From Astropecten irregularis (taxonomy: Eukaryota > Echinodermata > Asteroidea > Paxillosida > Astropectinidae), in contig OZ020246.1 of the NCBI GenBank assembly GCA_963971285.1, forward strand, positions 23,124,455 to 23,188,454: 64,000 bases of DNA, read 5' to 3'. Within the stretch, counting starts at the first letter, position 1. Every line of letters begins with the position of its first letter. Both the position numbers and the translations under genes were made by a program. Positions 21,452 through 33,223 of this stretch are shown here, piece by piece. The notes under the pieces are model-generated. The model did no database searches. It saw only the letters and a program-made list of their open reading frames with translations, and had not been told where the DNA came from.

Positions 21452-22823
21452 TGCTCTCATTCTGTCCATTGCATCCATCGTCATACCATGAGGATCAGAC
21501 CATGGACTCGGAGCAAGGAATGATACCATTCGTGTGATCAAACCATGAAGTCTGGAGAGAACCTTCCTCCATAGCATGAGCGGCTCCAGACAAGGACGGT
21601 TGCCGAGACGCCAGCAACCTCAACTACGTAGAAAACTGATCCGATCTCGGGGGGAAATGTGGAAGTGATTTTGATTGACGATGCATGTGGAAATGTCTCA
21701 TGTATTAAACAACATGGACAAACATATTGTGAACATCATTGCGTGCTGTGCTTGCCACCGGCTGGTGAGTCTATACATACAGAGTTCAGCTGCAGAGCAC
21801 ATGGGATGTACGGTAGAATGACGATTAGAGAAAGTTAAATAACCGGTGCAGCGGTAGTACTGGTACATTTAGTACGGGTGACTGGAATATGGTTCAAATA
21901 CTCCACTTCCCTGCGGTGTTTTGATAAATGGGAAAGAGGTAATTCAGAGTTCAAATCTAACGTAAGTGCCTAGTTGAAAAAAGCCAACCTTTTGTCGACG
22001 TTTGCCGAAACCAGATACTACTATAGCCTTACAGGCTGAATAAGGATATGAATTAACTGCTTACAAACCACACTCAGAATACATTATGACCAGTCATGTT
22101 TTCCCTTAACCGGGAACATGAGTGGTAAACGTGCTACTTCCTTAGTATAATACGCCTATACATGACTCTTGTATATTTAGTCAATTCCTCACACAAGCTT
22201 GGTTATACGTTTAATTTTTGCGCAACATTAATTAGCTGAAATAATTATTGCCCGAACTAGTTTCCAATAGGCCATGTACTGTATTCGGACAATATCACGT
22301 CCGAAAATTACATATATAGGTGGTATTCACCATTTCAAGAATTATTTTGTGTTAATTTAATAGCCAGAAGTCTTGTGCACCATTTTGGTGACTTGATGTT
22401 GCACAACAGAGAAATGCATAACTGCTTTTGGTTTCAAATGACAGAGAGCAAGGTAAATGGGTATAGCGCCCTGAACCTTGCTATTGTACATTATTGGTGC
22501 CCGGTTGGCCATGCAGCTTTAATTGTGAGTACTTAGCGCTTCTGTTTTGGTGTTTGTGCGACTTTTCATGAGCTTCGCTTCGCAGGCATGCAGTTGGCAT
22601 TTTTCATTAATGGCAGAAGAGTAGATGGTCACAGCCTGATAACTTATCAAGACGACCAGGGACGCTCTTCCGTGGTCCCGAACTCCACAGCGTATACTTG
22701 TTGCTCATTGGCTGAGATGGGTGAAACGTCGGCGAACACGTTTCTTGTCTCAATCGCCAAATTAGTACATGGTGTACAACCATACAGCTAGGAAGTTCCT
22801 ATAGCTCTTCGGCACAACCAACC

Positions 22824-22841
22824 ATGGAGGAATCCTCCATG
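22824..22841. mobile_element. 18-bp perfect palindrome with perfect 8-bp TSD
   Basis: ATGGAGGAATCCTCCATG is flanked directly by AACCAACC on both sides (22816-22823 and 22842-22849). It is the smallest and cleanest member of the ATGGAGG...CCTCCATG set. Confidence 0.65.
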
Positions 22842-25537
22842 AACCAACCCAATTTAATAACCGAAAGTGAACCATTTGCCCCTAGAACCGTTTCAACCTA
22901 GCTAGATCCGAAGACAAACTCAACTAGACAGTTGGAAGCTCTCAACCTGGTCCATGAGGGCATTGAGGTCAACCCCCAGCTGGCTGATTGATTGGTCAGT
23001 AAAATGCGAAGAGATTAGGGTTCCTGAAGACCTGACCGACGGGATCTGTTGTCAATCGTTCCGGCAGGGTGGTCGGTCCGTCTGGAAGTATAGGATGTGA
23101 CCCGCTGTGTGAAACAGCCAAAGATCACCGATGAGACGTTACTTTTCACTTCGGGTTTCACTCAGGAAACAGAAACATGTTAACGATTCCGTGCAAGACC
23201 GGCGAATGGCTGCTCAGTCAAAGGCTTGTTAGTTGCGATCAAAAGTAAATTATTATAATAGAGCGATTATGGATGGGGCATTTGGGATTTGACAGTGAGT
23301 GATAACTTGGCGGCTTGTATATAATGACTATATGAGAGTACAGGGCACAGTGATAAGAACCAAACGTTAAGGCCTACAAGTTTTGGAGGCTTATTTCTTT
23401 TCTTTGAGATATGGGTAGCGGTGTTGTCTGGGGGTTGCCTCTCTAGCGCGCGGCCTGATGAGTGAACCGCTGGTATGATCCTTGACGCTTCTGCCATTTT
23501 TACGACCGTCCTCTTAAATTAAATACGTGTGTGGCCATGGAGCTGTCCAGATAATGGCCCAGGGTATGACTATCGGAACGAAGAGCAAAGAATAAGTTCT
23601 CTGATGTACATCAGCATGCATAATAGCAATTAATATACACGATCACGTCCACGTATTATGATCATGTTGCCTGCGAAGTGCTAGGTTACCGTTAGCTATA
23701 CGTCGACATGTACTAGTGAATGATTACATGTACATGCATGTACAAATGCTTTAGATCATTGGTTAGAAATTCCTAAATGTTTAGTCTAGATTAAACTTCA
23801 GTGTCACTGACAAGCCTGGGGTACCCGGGTAAAGTGGAGGTCACAAGTGAGTCTGGGTATTGGACAGCGAAATAAATTGCGCCTGGTTCAGCCAGCCACA
23901 GGAGCATGATAACCTGCCTCACATTCACCACCGGTAACCATGAAATTCCTGCGACCGTTGTCACCCGGAAAATTTATTTACAGCAAATGCGCTGGCTGAC
24001 ATGCCAAGAACCGTCTGATATATACAGAAGATAATAGGCTAAAAACAGAACAGAACTGCGTGACCGGTAATTCGCCTCAAGTTTACTGCACTGCCGGCCG
24101 GCCAGGCTTCGGGCGCAGGTCGCACAAGGGCAAAGCTTGGGGGACGTTTTTTGTCACCGTCTCGGCCTCCCCAGATAAGCCGTGGTGTGGACTGTGCAGT
24201 CTGGCACAGCCAGAGACATACGGCTATCGGCGCGGCCACAGCCAGCTCACAGCACCCTCCGTCTGGTCTGGGCTGAGCCTAGAGGAGTAGAAATGTCAAG
24301 ATCTGAATTGCCTTGTTATGTCACTGACAATACCAAGACCGGACAATTTATTCGACCACACCGTTTATGTCTCGGGAACTTTTTGTACGATCGGTGGTAC
24401 AGATGGTAAGAAATCATGACTTGTACAGGGATAAGGATCTGGTTATCGTCAATAAATCTTAATATTATTATTATTATTATTATTTTTGCCACGGTGGGGC
24501 GGATACAGGCTTGACTTGCACTTCCTGCGAGTGCGAGAGGGACGTACCGTGCACCGTCCACAGTAATTCATAGCGTCCCGTGAGAGTGTCCCGGCGTTGG
24601 GTGAGATTTTCTTCCACACTATTTCATATTATGCACACTCGAGTTCCTAGACATTTTGTGCACGTGTGTCAAGTACTCCACATTTAGAATCATCGACATG
24701 TGGAATTAGTTGATGTTTGTGTTCATATCTGTACCTTTTTTAATACCGCGGGCTAGCTGACATCCCACCTACAAATCGTGCTTTTTCCCTCCTCTGATTT
24801 CAGTCGGGGAATAGTTCAGTGAAGTATTTGTCTTTTAATTTGGAGGAATAAAACTATGTACAGTCCCTATGTATTCGCCCATAGTTTTAACCGTTATCAC
24901 CGTAAACTTGTGCGCGAGGATGAAGAGAGAAAATGAGGAGAGGGTATGCAACCGTTACGTGGTGCTTTTTCTGGCGGTATTGTCAAGGTGTCTTCCTGTG
25001 TATAATCAGATTCGGTAATTCCTTGATCTTCATTGGGTTTTAGTGCCTTAATGAAGAGACTCACCCATTTCCAGTTATAGGCTTACAAAGTTGAGCCACA
25101 GTGAGGAAGGGTACAGCTCACCTTCTGAAGCCGCCCTGTTGCAAATGATATTAGTCACTACCATTATTTTGTCTTCACCACCTGTTCACTGATATCTGTC
25201 ACACAGGGGACGATTAGCCTTTTGCTGCGTGTTTCTTCAGGGCCACATTTTATGGCTGTGCCTGTGGATATTAAGACGCGTCTGTGTGTTATTATCGACC
25301 CGTTTTGTTTGTTTCATCCAAATAATCTTTGTCATAAATACTTGGTTTGGTAAATACTGCGATTTTGTTTTGTTCTCGACAGAAACTGCGATCGAGTTTG
25401 ACTTCCCTGGTCTGGCCATCTGACGGACCGAGTGTCGGGGAGACTGTGGACTGAGCACGACAGCACCGTGACCGCGGTCTTGGCTACGCTGATGAGGCCC
25501 GCTCGGCACCGGGTGCGTTAGCTGAACTAGCAACACC
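22842..25537. other. Non-coding interval upstream of the GT47 gene
   Basis: No supported exon. A TTA/ATT microsatellite is at about 24462-24485. The last 150 bases before the GT47 start are GC-richer than the surroundings, consistent with promoter/5' UTR. Confidence 0.4.
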
Positions 25538-28459
25538 ATGTTGCGGTGGCTTCGGAGGCGATGGCGTCGGATGTTGCTGATGTGCTGCTTGGCTGGTGTC
25601 GTCACTTTTCTGAGCGGCGCCACCGGGCGAGGAGAGAGCAAGAACGGGGCAGACGAGAATTTGGTGGGAAAGCAACCGGCCTTTGATCCTCCACCAGCTG
25701 CCAATATGGTTTTCAGGTATGTAAATCATTCATGATTTGTATTTTTGTATATGAAGGATTTGAGGATCTGCAACATACAATATTGAAGAAACTCTCAAAT
25801 CGGCAACTTATTATGGGCTCTCGTTTCCTTGAGACTAAACGAGCAAACATGTATGCTTGGTTCCTATACTCAGATTCCCCCTCATGCCCGTCGCTAAGAG
25901 AGAGAGGGGGGGGGGGAGCTAAAAGTTGAAAAAGAAAGTAAATTGCAGTCGAATCTCGATCCACTTTGTTTCTGGATGGGCGCTGCATGACTTGTCTCTT
26001 CTATGCCCAAGCCAAAAACCTCTGTTTTTATACATGTTACTTCAAAATATAGATGCGCTGAATGGTGCTGGAGCCCAAACAGGGTGCCTATTTCGAAAAG
26101 AAAGTCCGTGCAACATTCCCCAGTAGTTGACAATGAGTCCCCGATAGAAGTTAGAACTTGCCCATAGTTTCCACTGCTATCAATGTTGCACGTTGTTTCA
26201 TTTGGGACTCAACACCTTGATAGCAACGCCAAGTCACTAGCTAAAATGGTTTTATCAGTATGCTATTATGAGAACATTTCCTGGCCTTCACATTGTGAGA
26301 AAACCGAAGTATCTTAACACGGAAACTTGTGTGAGCTTGGAATGTAATAATAATGTCCGACTGCGATGAAGATTGCTTGCAATGTGAAAAACCTTGAAGC
26401 CCAATGTGGTTCAATTTACCTCCTTGCATGGGCTTAACATCTTCGGCACCACGGTGACAAACATTCATTGATCCAGGGCAGCCTTTTTTATTTTTTGGCG
26501 GGAAAACAATTATCATACCAACACAACATGCGTGAAATTGAGTAGAGCAGAGGGTCAGGGATCAGACCGTTTGGGTGTTGGACTCCAGCCTGGTCGTGGG
26601 GTTGTGAGGGCGGACCACTGCTGTTGGGTGTCGATGTCACAGCGGTGCCATTTTGCGCTGCCAGAGTACTTAACAGACAAGCTGGGATTTTCTCCCCAAG
26701 AAGGTTGCCAGAAATGGCATCCAATGACTTAGGAGGCAATATACACAACCAGACTGGTGAATACCAATATGGCATCATTATATTTTGAACGAATGAGGCG
26801 TAGCATGTTCTTGTAGCTCCTCGTGAAACATCATTGAATTATTATACACTAATTTACATGATACGAGCATCACCGGCATTGATGGACATAGACCAATTAT
26901 GGTGTATTATGACATATCAAATTCAAAGTGCACCTTTGCTCTTGTTGAAACTTTCATTATTTCGGTGTGGCATTTTTGGGCCTGTCTGTACTAACAGTAC
27001 ATACCACGTTACTAGTTGTGTTCTTGTTATCTATATACATTCTGGAATGTCTTCGTTGTCTTTTTTTTGTCACAGGAAGAGCCTACAAGCATTTCAAGAC
27101 AAGGACAGCCCGCATCCGCCTAATGGCCCGGATACCGCAAAGAAGAGCCTCAAGCCTACCGGGCCAGAGGCACAAGGTGACCCACGCCAACTGCCTGCAA
27201 ATCACCGATCCCAACCGGAAGATATCCAGCAGCGACAACGCGAGTCCAGCTTCAAGATCTATGTCTACGACCTTCCTGCTCGCTTCAACGCCAACCTGTC
27301 TGCCTGCGCGCAAGCCACATCGGACGGCTGCTACAAGTTCGACGGCTCTGGGATGGGACCGGAGCTGCGGCGTCACGACCACCTGTCGTACCGGGACACC
27401 CACCAGCTGTCCTTGGAGATTATTCTCCACGAGAAGATGTTGCGCAGTCGCTTCCGGACGCTGGACGCCGGTAAGGCAGACGCTTTCTATGTGCCATTTT
27501 ACCCGGCGCTGGCCTGCGCCTGCAAGGGCAATTCCGACCTGGATGTGAAGAAGCTGTTCGCGGATCTGTGGCTCCACCTGGCGACGGATTTGCCGTACTT
27601 TGGCAGCAGTGGTTCCCCTCTCAGGCCCCACTTCCTGGCCTTGGGAAAGGTGGAGCGAGAATTCTGGACGGGAAACTGTCCTTTCCTCCGCGATACGGAA
27701 CGGACAAGTGGGATAACTTTTATCGGCGTGGAGAAGGAGTTGAATGAGGAACTGCGGAAATACTTCAAACGGACGAACGTTCAGATGGTGGTAGCCCCGT
27801 ACCCGAGCTTCGGCCACTTCGATTCAAGTTATACCGGATCTCTTGGATTCCAGAGGCGAAGTGCCTTCCCTAGTGACATCAAGCAGAGTATGAGGGACGT
27901 CAGGGTGTTCATGGCGGTCGGCAGCCGGAAGGGACACGACGTCCGGGTCATCCTGAAACGCCGCATGACGGGAACGTCGCAACGGTACTCCACCTTCACG
28001 GCGTCGTCCAGCAAGCAGCGCCGGTATGCCGTGTGGTACAGCACCCCGGAATGCCGCCGGGACATGCAGCTGCCCATTGTGGACTGGATGAGGCACGCTA
28101 TCTTCTGCCTACAGCCTCCAGGTGACTCCCTGACCCGCAAGTCCTTCTACGACGCCGTCATGGCCGGCTGCATCCCCGTCACCTTCAAGCCCAAGAAGCG
28201 ATCGGCTTCCGTCGCCTACCCGTTCCAGGACAGGCTGGACTACACGCGATTCACGGTCAACATCCCTCTAGACGACGTCCTGTCCGGGGCCGTCCAGGTC
28301 CTGGACCGTTTGCGAATCATTCCCGAGTCCAGAATCGCCAACATGCAGCAGCAGCTCGCTGAAGCAGCAGCCAGGTTGCAGTACTCGCACCCGCCCACAT
28401 CCGAGGACGGGGACGCCTTTTCCATGATCGTGGAGGAAATGGAGAAAATAGCCGCATGA
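25538..28459 (+). CDS. Plant-like GT47 exostosin-family glycosyltransferase (MUR3-like)
   Basis: Predicted Golgi type II glycosyltransferase of the exostosin (GT47) family. Exon 1 is 25538-25716 and exon 2 is 27076-28459. The join completes an Arg codon (AG + G) and gives 520 residues. The N-terminus is RWLRRRWRR, then a hydrophobic anchor (about 12-28) and a Pro/Gln-rich stem. The catalytic domain starts near residue 119 with FKIYVYDLP; then come DAFYVPFYPALACAC and, near 416-430, KSFYDAVMAGCIPVTF. That last motif is closer to plant xyloglucan galactosyltransferases of the MUR3 type than to animal EXT1/EXT2. No EXTL (GT64) domain follows. One N-glycosylation sequon is at N133. Coding GC is far above the flanks. 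AATAAA begins four bases after the stop. Donor and acceptor substrates are unknown. Family call firm; MUR3-like subtype inferred from motif. Confidence 0.88.
25717..27075 (+). other. Intron of the GT47 gene
   Basis: Donor GTATGT at 25717 and an acceptor after a long T tract ending GTCACAG at 27075. A poly-G run is at about 25906-25917. The long frame running through the intron end into exon 2 is an extension of the coding frame, not a separate start. Confidence 0.75.
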
Positions 28460-28462
28460 AAC

Positions 28463-28468
28463 AATAAA
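28463..28468 (+). terminator. Polyadenylation signal of the GT47 gene
   Basis: A canonical AATAAA starts four bases after the TGA stop, implying a very short 3' UTR. A CT microsatellite (28498-28512) follows. Confidence 0.55.
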
Positions 28469-28512
28469 TATAGATGACAAGGAATATTTTGACAGGCTCT
28501 CTCTCTCTCTCA

Positions 28513-29484
28513 GTTTTGCTGGAGAACGTTCAGGAATCAGTTAGCGTATTGCCGCATTCTTTGTTGACCGTGAAATGTTGGCTGACCCTCACAGACAATT
28601 CGCCGGGACAGGAAACCCTCGGATGATTGCTCGTCATCCTGTTCCTTGAACAATAATTAACCTCAAACATTATCATAACTGACCAGCCAGTGACCGTATA
28701 CTAAAAACCAGTTCAACAGAAGGCCATGCTATAAAGGTTATATGGAGCGGAGACATAAAGTGCAACTGGTCATTGGTGACCCCTTATTCAAACCTATCAT
28801 CCAGAATGTTTATAAAATGATGTCTGTTAAAGGCCGCTCTTGTCATACACATACGAGGTAAGACCTACACTTATAGGCAATCGGTTCGAGGCAACTATTT
28901 CTATAACCGTAAGAGAAGAAATCGATTACCTTCTACACAAATTTCAATGGGGATGGTAAGAAAAGTGTCCCTTGTGCTATAGTTAAGTGTACCTATTGGA
29001 TGCAGGGCATTTGTTGGTTGTCCCCGTGTTGCCCGTAATAATTGCCTGGTGTGATGTGACAAGGCCCTTAGGATATACATGTATAGGGCTGGATAATGGG
29101 ACAACAGTACCCTGACCAAGAGACCTGTTTTTAATCAAAACAAAATCCTTTTTAGAGGTTCATATACTGACGGAATGAAAATCCCATTTTAGAATAGATG
29201 ACACATTCTCGGCTTATCATAACGGTAGGGGCGATGGGCTTGAGGGGAGCCACCGGCTGCAGTTTCGAAAGAGATGTCACTCGCATTCTGCGCAGCAGCT
29301 GGCCCCGTGATGTGCAACTGTCAACACTCCTAATCCGTCTGCTTGACTTATCCGCAACTTCCTTCTGTTGTTTCCATAGTCATCACACTTTTCCTCCGTC
29401 GCACTGTGGGGCTTTTGTACCCGATAGGACGGAGTATAGACACCCGTTTGTAACTCAGTGCAAGGCGCACATGGCACGATCATG
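28513..29484. other. Non-coding interval, nothing recognised
   Basis: No supportable exon on either strand. Confidence 0.5.
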
Positions 29485-29492
29485 GTAAGATC

Positions 29493-29518
29493 ATGGAGGA
29501 ATAAAAACAGACTCCATG
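29493..29518. mobile_element. 26-bp micro-palindrome with perfect 8-bp TSD
   Basis: The element starts ATGGAGGA and ends CTCCATG with an A-rich loop. GTAAGATC stands immediately on both sides (29485-29492 and 29519-29526). The direct repeat can be extended to 11 bases because ATG also precedes the left copy. Confidence 0.6.
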
Positions 29519-29926
29519 GTAAGATCAAGAAGGTTTTGGGCAAACTCTCCCCGGGTGTGGACAATTTATTTTTTCACGAGCGCGTTTCTAGGCCCGGAAG
29601 AACGTGCTTTAATAAGTTTGTTGGTTACTTGTTTCCCTGTTGTTTTGGCGTTTTTTATGGGGGGATTTCTATATGTGATGGGGATGGGGTTCACTGTCGG
29701 GGATGAGTGGCGAAAACTCAGATCTCTTGAAAGACTTGTTCGGGGATCAAAAACTTCCTTAAACAAGTCAGCGAAGTCCCTCTTGAGCCACGTTACGCTA
29801 AACATCGAGCTTATAAGTGTCGCGCCACTGCCAGTTCCGAATAGGGCCTACCGATAGCGCGGCACTGTCGAGCCAAAGAGCTTGCCGTGCCGAACTCAAT
29901 ATTTACCGAGCCAAATTCATTCTAAA

Positions 29927-30082
29927 CGTCGTGCTATTGCCGTGACAAACTTGAAAATGTCAAATTATTTGAATTCGGCACGGCAGTAGCACGGCGTATA
30001 GCCTAGGCCGTGCCGTGCCGAACTTCAACTTGTTCAAGTGATTTTACATTTTCAAGTTTGGCACGGTAATAGCACGGCGTAT
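29927..30082. repeat. Fold-back repeat rich in GGCACGG/CCGTGCC
   Basis: The left arm contains CGTGCTATTGCCGTGACAAA and CTTGAAAATGT; the right arm contains ACATTTTCAAG and TTTGGCACGGTAATAGCACG. The centre holds GGCACGGCAGTAGCACGG and CCGTGCCGTGCCGAAC. The arms pair over about 60 bp with mismatches. No TSD identified. Confidence 0.6.
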
Positions 30083-30555
30083 AGTCTTGGACAAACTGGC
30101 TTTTCAAACTCGAGGTTTCCGTAGGATAACATGGCCATTTACGGCTTGCCACTTTAATATGGATCTGTATATAAACTTCTCGTGTAACAGTAGCTCCACC
30201 AAAGCCCATAATTATTATCATTGTAAATATTGATTGTATTTATTTTTTATTACACTTATCCTCAGTCCTGTGATTGGATGTAAATGAGATCACCTGGAGT
30301 GAAATAAAGAGAACATAAATTTTGTGAAAATAAAATGTTCTGTCGGTGTATAATTGATGTTGATTGTCTTGTTGAGTTACAGCCCATGTCACACAAAGTC
30401 ACAGGGAAATGCAGGCAACAGAGAGGCATGCACACTACACGTAAACGAAAAACATTGGTATAGCATTGTAAGGCATTATTCTGGCAGTGTCTCACATTAT
30501 AGAGCTATGTCTCACTATCTCCAAGAAAACGTAGGTGAAAAGTTGAACTGGTTAT

Positions 30556-30943
30556 TCTGGAGTGGAGTGCTGTGGCCTAGTGGTGTTGAACTCAAAGTCT
30601 TGTGGTCGATCAGATTGTGGGTTCAAATCCAGCCATGGGCTAATGGTACTTGCGTCCTTGGGTAAGACGCTTTGTCACATATTGCTCCTCTTCAGTCTTC
30701 ACCCAGGTGTAAATGGGTACCTGTGAGGGTAGAGATGGCTTAGTGGTTTGATTAGCTTCTGTGCGCTGAATCGGCAGCCAGGGCTGTATACTCCTCAGGG
30801 AGTTGAGATTGTTTCAGGAATGTAATAATTGTAGCCCATCCAATGACCAGGGATAATAGTAATACGCGCATAGAGACGTCATACGTTGATTGTGATATGC
30901 GCTATATAAAAACGGTCTATTATTATTATTATTATTATTCTCT
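30556..30943 (+). mobile_element. tRNA-derived SINE, family B, near full length
   Basis: The tRNA-like head has an A-box region (GTGGCCTAGTGG) and a B box (GGTTCAAATCC) at 30610-30632. The body runs through TTGGGTAAGACGCTTTG, GTAAATGGGTACCTGTG and GGGAGTTGAGATTGTTTC. The tail GCGCTATATAAAAACGG leads into a TATT repeat. About 390 bp. Confidence 0.8.
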
Positions 30944-31007
30944 TCTTGATTATTTCCTGGAGCAGATTGCCTGTAAAAGTATAGTGATAACTGCATAGCA
31001 GTGTATA

Positions 31008-31113
31008 CGTTTGGGACTGGAAATTATTTTCACAGATGACTCGACTGTTACTATATCTTTCTTGATATTTTTGCCTACGAATTTGCATTTCTTTGGCAAA
31101 AACCAAAGTTACC
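31008..31113 (+). mobile_element. TTAA MITE, partial copy
   Basis: Matches the right third of the MITE at 2.7 kb: TTTCACAGATGACT, CTTGATATTTTTGCC and AAAACCAAAGT. The terminal TTAA is lost. Confidence 0.55.
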
Positions 31114-31556
31114 TTGTAAAACGTGAGACAATTTCAATGGCAAGAACAACCAGCAAAAAGATTCATTTTCAAAGAGACATAAAAAATAAGAAACAAACAA
31201 GCAAATAGCGTGCATGCTGTCAGCATAGGGATTGATTTTTCTTGCAGGAAGCGAACACGCGCATGCGAGGGTTGGTTTTTCTATACCAGACATCGACAGC
31301 GAGGAACGTGGAGGCAGACAGCATGTATAAGTGGAATTGATTTTTTTTTCTCACCAAATCAAGCCCCTTTCTCGCTGCGCTCATGCAGTAGGGACATTAT
31401 GTGCAATTGCAAATGGGCATGGGGAGCATGAGGCAGTGGTTGGGCACAACCAGAGGACATCGACATGGGGAAAATGGTCAAACTTGTACATTGTGATTAG
31501 TTAACTTTCTACAATACAAACTGTGTCCCGAAAGATGTACACCTACCTATACTGCG

Positions 31557-32048
31557 CACCATTTGACTAATGGTTTTGTATAGTCACATCTCACGACATT
31601 ATTTCCGAGAGTGTACACTGTACAGATAGTGAAAGTTCATGGCAGGAGGACCAACTGTTATGTGGAGGAATAGAAACTAATTAATTGTATTGTACTTCAT
31701 TTCAAATATGCATTCTGAATGTTGATGTTTGCATGTTAATGTCAAACATGTTAGTCTTACTGCCTATAATTTATTTCAACTAAAAATAGTGGTGAGAAAA
31801 GTTCAAGAAAGCTTTAAAAAGGTCTTTAAAAAGCTTTAAAGACTGTCAGCTATATCTAGCATAATTATGATATTACATATACAGTAGCTTCTTGTTTATT
31901 TTACATCAGTTGACCAAAGTGGTCTCCAGACCATACAATTGATGACTGAATCATTAAAAAACTTTTTGCAATGAGTTATCTTTTTCTTGAGAAGATATGA
32001 ATATTCATTAATGACATGAAGGGGCTCATGCTGTGATTGGTTCATTTT
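31557..32048 (+). repeat. Duplicated blocks also present upstream of the fibrinogen-domain gene
   Basis: The block at 31557-31671 matches 32993-33099 (shared CAACTGTT and GGAGGAATA). The block at 31792-32048 matches 32715-32943 (shared TTCAAGAAAGCT, ACATCAGTTGACCAAA and a GGTTCATTTT end that includes an ATTGG/ATAGG box). The order of the two blocks is swapped between copies. They look like remnants of a duplicated fibrinogen-gene promoter whose gene is missing. Confidence 0.55.
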
Positions 32049-32099
32049 CTATATACAGTCGAACTCTTTCCTGATGGATATACACGACTATAGTCAATA

Positions 32100-32310
32100 T
32101 GTAGCCAGCAAGGGGATCGATTTTTCGGAGAGGCAGCGAGCAAGGACCTTGATTTTTTTTAAACAGAAACCAAGCAAGGGACCTTGATTTTTTGTACCAG
32201 ACAGCGAGCAAGGCATTGATTTCTGTAGGGAGACGAGCGAAGGTTTTTTTTTTTTTTTTAGACATACAGCAAACGAGCAAAATAGATTTTTTTTTCTAGC
32301 AGGCGTGCAG
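32100..32310 (+). repeat. Degenerate minisatellite (GCGAGCAAGG...TTGATTTTT)
   Basis: Four to five loose copies of a unit of about 40-45 bp containing AGCGAGCAAGG and TTGATTTTTT. Similar units also occur near 31225-31345. Confidence 0.5.
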
Positions 32311-32714
32311 TCACAAACCTGTGTGAATGGTCATAGGGGGTCATGTGAAGTGTATGGGCACACGTATCTGGGGACAGGGGGAAGTAGTAATACTTTCGCC
32401 ATCGTTACTCCACGAACACGAACTGACACCGACTAGATAATGATCTTTTGAGATATAAGGGGTTGAAGTTCACGACTTTTTAAAACCGCGGCTTATGTCA
32501 AATAAGATTTAAATATTACGACCTTTTTACATCATTCTCGAAAATATGATAATTCATTGAACTAGTCGACGTATTTTAAGTTGTTCATGGGTATAATTAT
32601 AACTAGCAATTTAACTTAGAACATGTGTTTCATTTCGTGAAACCGAAAAACTATGTAAACGTATAGTTATATTCGGTTTTACGGATCTTTCAATTCCCTT
32701 ATGGGCTCTGTTGT

Positions 32715-33223
32715 GTTGAGAAAATTTCAAGAAAGCTAAAAAGACTGACAGCCAGCCAGCATAAGACATGATGTAGCTTCTTCTTTTTTTCTTTTCTTTT
32801 CCTTTTTAAATGTTTACATCAGTTGACCAAACCGGCCATAGGACCCTTCAACTGATGTCTGAATTGCAGTGTTTGGCCTTATCTTAAGGAGAAATGTAAA
32901 TATTCATTACTTGGGAGAACTCAAGCTGTGATAGGTTCATTTTTTACAGTGACTCTTTCTTACTGATCGAGAGATAATTACTAGCACGTGTACACCATAT
33001 TTGACTAGTTTTGAAAACACTTCTCGCAACATTTCAGAGAGCGTGAAGATAGTGAATGTCCATGACATGATTGATAGCCAACTGTTGTCTGGAGGAATAT
33101 ACACTTTAAGCTTTGAAGTTGGTTTCAAATTCATGCTAAATAGGCATCCTAGATTGTGATTTTTGAGATTCAAAAACAGCAATAACCCGTCATAATATCA
33201 AACCACTGTTTCTGACCTTCAAT
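32715..33223 (+). promoter_or_regulatory. Presumed promoter of the fibrinogen-domain gene (duplicated sequence)
   Basis: The 500 bp ahead of the start codon contain the two blocks shared with 31.6-32.0 kb. Retention of both blocks next to an intact gene suggests regulatory content, but no TATA box or named site is clear. Confidence 0.35.

Noticed and set aside
26834..27075. N-terminal extension of the GT47 exon 2 frame as the true start
   Set aside because: The segment is intron-like, ends in a pyrimidine tract plus CACAG, and the upstream exon at 25538 supplies a cytosolic Arg-rich tail and anchor in correct phase.
27083..27817. Minus-strand 244-codon frame opposite the GT47 exon
   Set aside because: Antisense shadow of a GC-rich coding exon; no domain, and the plus strand has a clear family match.
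29516..29857. 113-codon hydrophobic ORF
   Set aside because: No homology recognised, no splice partners, overlaps a micro-palindrome; likely chance.
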